This document shows, piece by piece, positions 34,350-40,686 of a stretch of DNA of 64,000 bases; within the stretch, counting starts at the first letter, position 1; every line of letters starts with the position of its first letter. The stretch is taken from positions 127,888 to 191,887 of the forward strand of contig JBQTIU010000022.1 of assembly GCA_052387815.1 (NCBI GenBank), written 5' to 3'. This DNA comes from JBQTIU01 sp052387815. Lineage in GTDB: Bacteria > Pseudomonadota > Alphaproteobacteria > CACIAM-22H2. The position numbers and the translations under genes were made by a program. The notes below the pieces were generated by a model. That model was not told the DNA's origin. It saw nothing but the letters and a program-made list of their open reading frames with translations, and did not search any database.

Positions 34350-35867
34350 ATGCTCGCACGATTGAGATTTGCGCTCGTCCCCGTCTTGGCAGCGATCGCC
34401 GCCGCCGCGCTGTCGGCCTCGGCGCTGGCGCAGAAGACCACGGTGACCTTCCTCCACACCAACGACGTCTACGAGATTTCCCCCGTCCGCGGCTGGGGCG
34501 GGTTCGCCGAGCTCATGACCCTCTTGCGCAAGGAGCGTGCCGCCGCCCGCAATTCGCTGACCACCTTGGGCGGCGACCTGATTTCGCCGTCGCTGATGTC
34601 GGGCCTGACCAAGGGCACGCAGATGATCGAGCTCATGAACGCCATCGGCCTCGAACTGGCGGTGTTCGGCAACCACGAATTCGACTTCGGCGACGACGTG
34701 CTCAAGAGCCGCATGGCGGAATCGCGCTTCACGTGGTTCGCGACCAACGTGGTGGGCGCCGACGGCAAGCCCTTCAACGGCGCAGCCTCGACCATCATCC
34801 GGGAGATCGACGGCTTCAAGTTCGGCTTCTTCGGCCTGTTGACGCCGGAGACCGCGACGCTGTCGTCCCCCGGCAAGGACATCAAGTTCCTGCCGATCGT
34901 CGAGACCGCCGCGGCGGCGGTCAAGGCGCTCAAGGACCAGGGTGCCGAAGTGATCGTCGCGATCACGCACCTCTCCATCGCCGAGGACCGCACGGTCGCC
35001 CGCCGGGTGCCGGGAATCGACCTCATCCTGGGCGGCCACGATCACGATCCGATCACCTATCGCGACGGCGCGACGCTCATCCACAAGGCGGGCTACGACG
35101 CCCATCACCTCGCCGTGGTCGAGCTGGCGGTGACGCGGACCCAGACCTCCGCCGGGCCGCGGATCGGCGTGGTACCGGCCTGGCGCATGCTGGCAGTCAA
35201 CGCCGTCGCCCCCGACCCGGAGATCGCGGCCGTCGTCAAGAAGCACAACGACCGGCTGGATGCCGAGCTCAACGTCAAGATCGGCGTCGCCGCGACGGCG
35301 CTCGACAGCCGGCGCGCGTCCGTGCGCGCCAAGGAAAGCGCGATCGGCAACCTGATCGCGGATGCGACGCGCGAGGCGGTCGGGGCGGAGGTCGGGCTTG
35401 CCAACGGCGGTGGCATCCGCGGCGATAAGACCTACGAGGCCGGCCACCAGCTCACCCGCAAGGACATCCTGACCGAACTGCCGTTCGGCAACCTGACGGT
35501 GCTGATCGAGCTCAAGGGTAGCGATCTCAAGGCGGCGCTCGAGCATTCCGTCAGCCGGGTCGCGGAGCTGCAAGGGCGCTTCCTGCAGATTTCGGGCGCC
35601 TCCATGGTCTACGACCCGAACCTGCCGCCGGGCAGCCGCGTGCTCGAGGTCAACGTGGGCGGCGCCCCCCTCGATCCGAACAAGACCTACAAGGTGGCGA
35701 CCAACGAGTACATATACGGGGGCGGCGACGGGTTCGAGACCCTCAAGAACGGCAAGTCGCTGATCGACCCCAGCGGCGCTAAGCTGCTGGCGAGCCAGGT
35801 CATCGACTACATCGCCGCCAAGGGCACGGTCGCGCCCCAGATCGAGGGCCGCATCGTGGCGAAATAG
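34350..35867 (+). CDS. Periplasmic 5'-nucleotidase / metallophosphatase (UshA-like)
   Basis: 505 residues from the ATG at 34350 (GGGAGAGG site); upstream frame is spurious. Signal peptide 1-28 (cleavage ALA-QKT). Metallophosphatase motifs in order: 'HTND' 36-39, 'GGD' 74-76, 'GNHEFD' 107-112, 'THLS', 'GGHDHD'; the C-terminal 5'-nucleotidase domain has 'NGGGIRGDKTY', 'LPFGNLTVLIELKG' and 'YIYGGGDGF'. The first motif reads D-x-Tyr instead of D-x-His as in UshA, a change seen in some family branches. It would strip phosphate from nucleotides so that the divergently encoded importer can take up the nucleosides. Confidence 0.88.
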   Translation: MLARLRFALVPVLAAIAAAALSASALAQKTTVTFLHTNDVYEISPVRGWGGFAELMTLLRKERAAARNSLTTLGGDLISPSLMSGLTKGTQMIELMNAIGLELAVFGNHEFDFGDDVLKSRMAESRFTWFATNVVGADGKPFNGAASTIIREIDGFKFGFFGLLTPETATLSSPGKDIKFLPIVETAAAAVKALKDQGAEVIVAITHLSIAEDRTVARRVPGIDLILGGHDHDPITYRDGATLIHKAGYDAHHLAVVELAVTRTQTSAGPRIGVVPAWRMLAVNAVAPDPEIAAVVKKHNDRLDAELNVKIGVAATALDSRRASVRAKESAIGNLIADATREAVGAEVGLANGGGIRGDKTYEAGHQLTRKDILTELPFGNLTVLIELKGSDLKAALEHSVSRVAELQGRFLQISGASMVYDPNLPPGSRVLEVNVGGAPLDPNKTYKVATNEYIYGGGDGFETLKNGKSLIDPSGAKLLASQVIDYIAAKGTVAPQIEGRIVAK

Positions 35868-35901
35868 TGGCAGGCCTGCCGATCACACCTCCCCGGGGAG
35901 G

Positions 35902-35927
35902 GCCGGCCGCCTCTTGTCGCGGCCGGC
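35902..35927 (+). terminator. Strong hairpin after the 5'-nucleotidase gene
   Basis: Perfect 9-bp stem GCCGGCCGC/GCGGCCGGC with an 8-nt loop, 35 bases past the stop, preceded by a 14-bp palindrome CCTCCCCGGGGAGG (35888-35901). There is no clear T-run, so termination strength is uncertain. Confidence 0.5.
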
Positions 35928-35942
35928 GCTCGTCCCTATATA
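35914..35942 (+). promoter_or_regulatory. Candidate promoter for the small gene(s) at 35974-36361
   Basis: TTGTCG (35914-35919), exactly 17 nt, TATATA (35937-35942); four of six matches in each box. The -35 lies in the loop and stem of the preceding hairpin. Confidence 0.35.
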
Positions 35943-35973
35943 TCGAATGGTTCTAAAGTGGAGGTGGACTGCC

Positions 35974-36030
35974 ATGTCGGTCAAACTTACGACATTCGCG
36001 CCGGACTGGCCCCAACTGGGCCGGCACTGA
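35974..36030 (+). CDS. Possible 18-residue leader ORF
   Basis: ATG at 35974 to TGA at 36030, peptide MSVKLTTFAPDWPQLGRH. It has a better ribosome-binding site (GGAGGTGG, nine bases before) than the next gene, and begins about 25 bases after the candidate start of transcription. It may be a leader peptide or the remnant of another gene. Conservation would decide. Confidence 0.3.
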   Translation: MSVKLTTFAPDWPQLGRH

Positions 36031-36064
36031 ACGCCTGGCCGCCCCGCGCCGGCGGGGCCCTGTC

Positions 36065-36361
36065 ATGGCGGCGATGCTGGTCGCCGTCGCGCTGTTCGCA
36101 TCGACCGGCCCCGTTGCCGCCGAGCTGGTCTGCGGTCCCCGAGCCAACCTCGTGGCCTGGTTCGCCGAAAACTTCAAAGAGGTGCCGGTCAGCGTCGGGC
36201 TGACCGAGGGTGGGACTCTGCTCGAAGTCCTCGCCTCGCCGACCGGAACCTGGACGATGCTCTTAAGCTTCCCGAGCGGCCAGGCTTGCGTGGTCGAAAC
36301 CGGCGAGGCATGGGAGAATGTCGGCCCCCGGCCGGCCGCAAAACGCGCGGGCGAAGCGTAG
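36065..36361 (+). CDS. Small exported hypothetical protein (98 aa)
   Basis: Starts at 36065 or at the second ATG at 36074; neither has a strong ribosome-binding site. Residues 1-19 are a signal peptide (cleavage near VAA-ELV). The mature domain of about 78 residues has 'CGPRANLVAWFAENFKEVPVSVGLTEGGTLLEVLASPTGTWTMLL'-like alternation and two Cys (in 'LVCGPR' and 'GQACVVE') that could form a periplasmic disulfide. I recall similar short alphaproteobacterial exported proteins of unknown function. It converges with pncA, five bases apart. Confidence 0.6.
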   Translation: MAAMLVAVALFASTGPVAAELVCGPRANLVAWFAENFKEVPVSVGLTEGGTLLEVLASPTGTWTMLLSFPSGQACVVETGEAWENVGPRPAAKRAGEA

Positions 36362-36366
36362 GCGCC

Positions 36367-37008
36367 TCACGCCCCGAGATCGGCGGCGCCGGCGAAGCGC
36401 ACGCCGAGCTCGCGCATTTCCTTGATCGCGGCGGCGAGCGATCCGTCGAGGTCGATGCCGCGACAGCAATCCTCGACCACGACCGCCTCGAAGCCTTCGC
36501 GCGTCGCATCCCGGGCTGAATAAAGCACGCAGAAATCGGTCGCGAGGCCGGTCAAGAACAGGCGGCGGAACCCGCGAGCGCGCAGATAGCCCGCCAGCCC
36601 GGTGTTGGTCGCGCGGTCGTTCTCGTAGAACGCCGAATAGGAATCGATCTCGCGCCGGAACCCCTTGCGCAGGATCAGCTCGCAGTGCGGCAGGTCGACG
36701 CCGGCGTGGAACGCGGCCCCGGTCGTGTCCTGGACGCAGTGGTCGGGCCACAGCACCTGCTCGCCATAGGCGAGCCGCGTGGTCTCGAAGGGCCGCTTGC
36801 CGGCATGGCTGGAGGCGAAGGACTGGTGCCCCTTGGGGTGCCAGTCCTGGGTCATGGCGACATGGGCGAAGCGCCGGCCGAGCCGGTTGACGACCGGCAC
36901 CACCCGGTCGCCCTCCGGGACGGCGAGCGCCCCGCCGGGACAGAAATCGTTCTGGAGGTCGACGACCAGCAGGATATCGCCGTCCGACGGTCTCAACGGG
37001 TCTGCCAT
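36367..37008 (-). CDS. pncA: Nicotinamidase
   Basis: 213 residues from the ATG at 37008, five bases behind GGAAGG; a GTG at 37014 is less well placed. The cysteine-hydrolase triad is Asp17 ('VVDLQNDF'), Lys115 ('LRKGFRREIDSYSAF') and Cys160 ('GLATDFCVLYSA'). Metal ligands lie in 'QDWHPKGHQSF'. It deamidates nicotinamide to nicotinate in the NAD salvage route. It stands alone, divergent from the amino acid importer genes. Confidence 0.92.
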   Translation of the reverse strand: MADPLRPSDGDILLVVDLQNDFCPGGALAVPEGDRVVPVVNRLGRRFAHVAMTQDWHPKGHQSFASSHAGKRPFETTRLAYGEQVLWPDHCVQDTTGAAFHAGVDLPHCELILRKGFRREIDSYSAFYENDRATNTGLAGYLRARGFRRLFLTGLATDFCVLYSARDATREGFEAVVVEDCCRGIDLDGSLAAAIKEMRELGVRFAGAADLGA

Positions 37009-37167
37009 GGACACCTTCCGAGGTGGACGGCCCTAAGAGTCGTGCCGCCCGGGGCCCGTGTCAACGGTCGGGTGGCAAAGGCGCGCGGGGTGGCGGTGCG
37101 GTCCGATCTGGGCTAACTTCCACGGCGACTGTTTCCCCGCTGGCCCGTTCACGGGCGGCGCGCTTGG

Positions 37168-37196
37168 GATTCGAAGCCAGAGATTCCGAAGCCAGA
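37168..37196. repeat. Tandem direct repeat upstream of the amino acid importer
   Basis: GATTCGAAGCCAGA followed at once by GATTCCGAAGCCAGA, ending 16 bases before the binding-protein start and partly overlapping the leader. It could be a duplicated regulator site or a chance duplication. Confidence 0.5.
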
Positions 37197-37211
37197 AACA
37201 AGGAGGCGGAG

Positions 37212-38027
37212 ATGCGAACGAGACTAAGTGCGGCGATCGTCTTGGGGCTTGCTGCAGCCCTCGCGAGTCTTCCCGCACCGGCCCAGACCCTCGACAAGAT
37301 CAAGAGCCGCGGCACGATCGTGGTCGGCATCAAGAACGACTACAAGCCGTGGGGCTTCCTCGATCCATCGGGCAAGATCGTCGGCATGGAGATCGATCTC
37401 GCCCACGACATCGCCGGCCGCCTCAATACCAAACTCGAGATGATTCCCGTGGTGGCGGCGAACCGCATGGAGTTCCTGCAGCAAGGCCGGATCGACCTGA
37501 TCATCGCCACGATGGGCGACAATCCGCAGCGCCGCCAGGTCGTCGGCATGATCGAGCCGAACTACTATGCGGGCGGCACCAACGTGCTGGCCCCGAAATC
37601 GGCCGGGCTCAAGAGCTGGGAGCAGCTGCGCGGCCGGCAGGTCTGCGCCATCCAGGGCGCCTACTACAACCGGCGCGTGACCCAGATGTACGGCCCGACC
37701 CTGGTCGCCTTCACCGGCATCCCCGAGGTGCTCAATGCCCTCCAGCAGGGCAACTGCATCGCCTTCGTGTACGACAACACCTTCATCGACTCGACGCTGG
37801 CCGGCGGCGATGCGCGGTGGAAGGACTACGAGATGCCGCTGGTGACCGAGGACGAGCAGGCCTGGGCCATCGCCGTGCCGCTTCCCGAACTCAACGGCCC
37901 GTACGGCGAGTTCATGCGCAAGGCGAGCGTCGAGTGGCACAAGACCGGCAAGCTCATCGAGCTCGAGAAGAAATGGGGCATCAAGCCGAGCCCGTTCCTC
38001 GCCGACATGAACAAGAAGTACAAGTAG
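37212..38027 (+). CDS. Polar amino acid ABC transporter substrate-binding protein
   Basis: 271 residues from the ATG at 37212 (AGGAGGCGGAG). Signal peptide 1-25 (cleavage near PAQ-TLD). Family 3 solute-binding motifs: 'KIKSRGTIVVGIKNDYKPWGFLDPSGKIVGMEIDLAHDIAG', 'GRIDLIIATMGDNPQRR' and a closing 'KTGKLIELEKKWGI'. It binds an amino acid or opine-like compound in the periplasm; the ligand is not resolved. Followed by two permeases and an ATPase, giving a complete importer. Confidence 0.9.
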   Translation: MRTRLSAAIVLGLAAALASLPAPAQTLDKIKSRGTIVVGIKNDYKPWGFLDPSGKIVGMEIDLAHDIAGRLNTKLEMIPVVAANRMEFLQQGRIDLIIATMGDNPQRRQVVGMIEPNYYAGGTNVLAPKSAGLKSWEQLRGRQVCAIQGAYYNRRVTQMYGPTLVAFTGIPEVLNALQQGNCIAFVYDNTFIDSTLAGGDARWKDYEMPLVTEDEQAWAIAVPLPELNGPYGEFMRKASVEWHKTGKLIELEKKWGIKPSPFLADMNKKYK

Positions 38028-38103
38028 GACGACAGCGTTCGCCAGGGGCGGGCGGTGCGGGCCCTGCGCATTGCCCGCCCTTTGCCCCACGGGCATTTCG
38101 GAC

Positions 38104-38850
38104 ATGGACGCGGTCGCGGACTGGTTCGAGTGGCTCCATGCCGCGCACGGGGTCAACCTGACGGTCATCTACGACCCCTTCGACCGCGGCCGCTTCATCC
38201 AGGGCTTCTTGACCACCGTCCGCCTGTCGGCCGTCTGCATCGTCGTGAGCGTCGTCATCGGCTTGGCGGGGGCCTGGCTCCAGGGCTCGCGGTTCAAGCT
38301 CACGCGCCGCATCGTCCAGGCCTACATCCAGTTCTTCCGCAACACGCCGCCCTTGGTCCAGCTCTATTTCTTCTATTTCGCGGTCGGCGGCCTGTTGCCG
38401 CGGGTGACCGACCAGTTTGGGGCGCAGGTCCCGCCGATCGGCGGCTTGGCCTGGGCGATCATCTCGTTTTCGTTTTTCGCCGGCGCCTTCAACGTCGAGA
38501 TATTCCGCGCCGGGATCGAGGCGGTGCCGCGCGCGACCATCGAGGCGGCGATGGCGCTCGGCTACAGCCGGCTCAAGGCCTTCGTCCACGTGGTCCTGCC
38601 GCTGGCCTTCCGCATCTGCCTGCCGGCCCTCAACAACAACCTCGTGAACCTCATCAAGACGACGACGCTCGCCTATGCCATCGGGGTGCCGGAACTCCTC
38701 TACGCCTCGGCCCAGATCTGGTCCGAGGTCCTCAACGTCCGCGAGATGATGTGGGTCTTGCTGCTCACCTATGTCGCCATCGTCGGCCTGCTGGTCGTGG
38801 CCATGAGCCGCTGGGAGCGGGCGCTGCGCATCCCGGGGTACAGCGTATGA
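38104..38850 (+). CDS. Polar amino acid ABC transporter permease
   Basis: 248 residues from the ATG at 38104; no strong ribosome-binding site, and a TTG at 38071 is possible. HisM/GlnP type with 'TTVRLSAVCIVVSVVIGLAGAW', the family segment 'YIQFFRNTPPLVQLYFFYF' and EAA-loop 'EAVPRATIEAAMALGYSRLKAFVHVVLP'. Forms the heterodimeric channel with the next gene, which it overlaps by four bases (ATGA). Confidence 0.88.
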   Translation: MDAVADWFEWLHAAHGVNLTVIYDPFDRGRFIQGFLTTVRLSAVCIVVSVVIGLAGAWLQGSRFKLTRRIVQAYIQFFRNTPPLVQLYFFYFAVGGLLPRVTDQFGAQVPPIGGLAWAIISFSFFAGAFNVEIFRAGIEAVPRATIEAAMALGYSRLKAFVHVVLPLAFRICLPALNNNLVNLIKTTTLAYAIGVPELLYASAQIWSEVLNVREMMWVLLLTYVAIVGLLVVAMSRWERALRIPGYSV

Positions 38851-39743
38851 CCGCGGGCGCCGCCTGCGGACGGGCGTTGTTCCGGCCCCGGCCGGGCGGG
38901 ACCGATCTGCCGGTCCTCCTCGGCCCCGGACCCGCGCTTGCCCGCGATACGGGGGCGAGCCAAGCGTCGGCGACGCTTGCGGGCTGGCGGTCCGGCGCCT
39001 GGCTCGCGCTGGCCTTCGGGGTCGCGATCCTGGCCGGCGAGGCGCACGCCGCTCCGGCCCCGCCGGGCATTCTCGCCACCTTGTGGAAATGGGCGCCCTT
39101 GGTCTTCCAGGGCTTCCTGCTGAACCTGCTGGTAAGCTTCCTCGCCATGGCGATCGGCACCGTCGCCGGGACGGCGCTTGGCCTCGCCCAGGTCTCGCTC
39201 CTCGCCCCAGTGCGCGGCGCCGCGTGGGCCGCGACGCAGTTCTTCCGCAACTCGCCGTGGCTGGTGCTGCTGTTCTTCGCCATGCTCCTCCTCCCCTTCG
39301 AGATCCGCGCCGGCGGCTACGTCGTGCCGTTGCCGGGCTGGATCAAGGCGACGATCGGGCTGTCGCTGCCGGTGATGGCCAACGTCTCCGAGATCGTCCG
39401 CGGCGCGGTGAAGTCGATCCCCTTGGCCCAATGGGAGTCGGCCGAGGCGCTGGCCTTCTCGCGCCGGCAGACCCTGTGGATGGTCATCCTGCCGCAGTGC
39501 ATCAAGCGCATGCTGCCGCCGTGGATGAATCTCTACGCCATCCTCACCATGGCGACGTCGCTGATCTCGATCGTCGGCGTCCAGGAATCGATGACGCTGA
39601 CCCGCGCGGCCTTGAACGCCGAGGGGCGCACCGAGATGCTGGTGCCGATGTATCTCATGCTGCTCGCCTGGTTCTTCATCTATTGCTACCCGATCGCCCG
39701 CTCGACGATCCGGCTCGAACGCCGCTACGCGGTCAAGATCTGA
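38847..39743 (+). CDS. Polar amino acid ABC transporter permease
   Basis: 298 residues from the ATG at 38847. The first 60 residues are an unusual low-conservation extension with a hydrophobic segment ('WLALAFGVAILAGEAHA') before the normal permease body, which begins near 'PLVFQGFLLNLLVSFLAMAIGTVAGTALG'. It has 'QFFRNSPWLVLLFFAMLLL' and the EAA loop 'KSIPLAQWESAEALAFSRRQTLWMVILP'. The true start may be internal. It pairs with the preceding permease. Confidence 0.85.
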   Translation: MTAGAACGRALFRPRPGGTDLPVLLGPGPALARDTGASQASATLAGWRSGAWLALAFGVAILAGEAHAAPAPPGILATLWKWAPLVFQGFLLNLLVSFLAMAIGTVAGTALGLAQVSLLAPVRGAAWAATQFFRNSPWLVLLFFAMLLLPFEIRAGGYVVPLPGWIKATIGLSLPVMANVSEIVRGAVKSIPLAQWESAEALAFSRRQTLWMVILPQCIKRMLPPWMNLYAILTMATSLISIVGVQESMTLTRAALNAEGRTEMLVPMYLMLLAWFFIYCYPIARSTIRLERRYAVKI

Positions 39744-39745
39744 CC

Positions 39746-40492
39746 ATGGCCTGGACCCCCGACCAGCCGATCGTCCGCATCGACCGCGTTCACAAATCCT
39801 TCGGCGATCTCGACGTGCTGAGCGGAATCTCCCTCGACGTCGCCAAGAGCGAGGTGGTGTGCGTCATCGGACCGTCGGGGTCGGGAAAATCCACGCTGCT
39901 GCGCTGCATCAACGCGCTGGTGCCGATCGATCGCGGCTCGATCCTGGTCGAGGGCCAGGAAGTCCACGACCCGAAGCTCGACAAGCTCGAGCTGCGCAAG
40001 AAGGTCGGCATGGTGTTCCAGCAATACAACCTGTTCCCGCACCGCACCGCGCTGCAGAACGTCATGATGGCGCCCATCCACGTGCTCAAGCAGGACCGCA
40101 GGCAAGTCGAGGCACTCGCCTACCGGCTCTTGAAGAAGGTCCGCCTGGCGGGCAAGGAGCACGGCTATCCGGGCGAGCTGTCGGGCGGCCAGCAGCAGCG
40201 CGTCGCCATCGCCCGCTCGCTGGCCATGAACCCGGACATCATGCTGTTCGACGAAGTGACCGGGGCGCTCGATCCCGAGACCAAGAAGGAGGTGCTGGTC
40301 ACCATCCGCGAGCTCGCCGAGGAGGGCATGACCTGCATCATCGTCAGCCACGAAATGGGCTTCGCGCGCGAGGTCGCCCATCACGTCTATTTCACCGATC
40401 GCGGCGTGATCGTCGAGCACGGCCGGCCCAAGGAGTTCTTCGCCACCCAGCGCGACCCGCGGACGCGCGAGTTCCTGAGCCAGGTGCTTTGA
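39746..40492 (+). CDS. Polar amino acid ABC transporter ATP-binding protein
   Basis: 248 residues from the ATG at 39746, two bases after the permease stop. Walker A GPSGSGKS at 42-49, Q-loop in 'MVFQQYNLFPH', signature 'LSGGQQQRVAIARSLA', Walker B 'IMLFDEVTGALDPE', H-loop 'IVSHEMGFAREVA'. This is the GlnQ/HisP pattern. Last gene of the four-gene importer; a GGGCCC hairpin (40513-40532) and a REP unit follow. Confidence 0.92.
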   Translation: MAWTPDQPIVRIDRVHKSFGDLDVLSGISLDVAKSEVVCVIGPSGSGKSTLLRCINALVPIDRGSILVEGQEVHDPKLDKLELRKKVGMVFQQYNLFPHRTALQNVMMAPIHVLKQDRRQVEALAYRLLKKVRLAGKEHGYPGELSGGQQQRVAIARSLAMNPDIMLFDEVTGALDPETKKEVLVTIRELAEEGMTCIIVSHEMGFAREVAHHVYFTDRGVIVEHGRPKEFFATQRDPRTREFLSQVL

Positions 40493-40540
40493 ACCCGATG
40501 TCACGATGATTTGGGCCCGCGCCGGTGGGCCCTGTATCGT

Positions 40541-40622
40541 GTAGGGGCGAGGCCGCGCGGCAGCGCCTCGCGGCCTCGCCGGTTTCAAACCGGCCCGGGC
40601 GGGTCGAAAGACCAGCCCCTAC
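40541..40622. repeat. Composite REP element, 82 bp (locus 1, unit 1)
   Basis: Bounded by GTAGGGGC and GCCCCTAC. Inside are three hairpins: GAGGCCGCG/CGCGGCCTC, GCCGGTTTCAAACCGGC and GGTCGAAAGACC. The same pieces recur at the other REP loci of the window, so this is a member of the family mobilised by the RAYT at 55626. Confidence 0.85.
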
Positions 40623-40646
40623 ATGCATGAATGGAATTTCGGTCGC

Positions 40647-40673
40647 GTAGGGGCGGGTCTTGAGACCCGCCCG
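40647..40673. repeat. Simple REP palindrome (locus 1, unit 2)
   Basis: GTAGGGGCGGGTC-TTGA-GACCCGCCCG, a near-perfect palindrome 24 bases after the first unit and just past the stop of the FAD-GcvT enzyme on the minus strand. It could also help terminate both converging transcripts. Confidence 0.8.
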
Positions 40674-40686
40674 CCAGCAGGGCCTC

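Noticed and set aside
40513..40532. GGGCCC...GGGCCC hairpin after the amino acid importer as a rho-independent terminator
   Set aside because: The stem is only six base pairs, the loop is GC-rich and no T-run follows; the REP units next to it are better candidates for any 3' effect.
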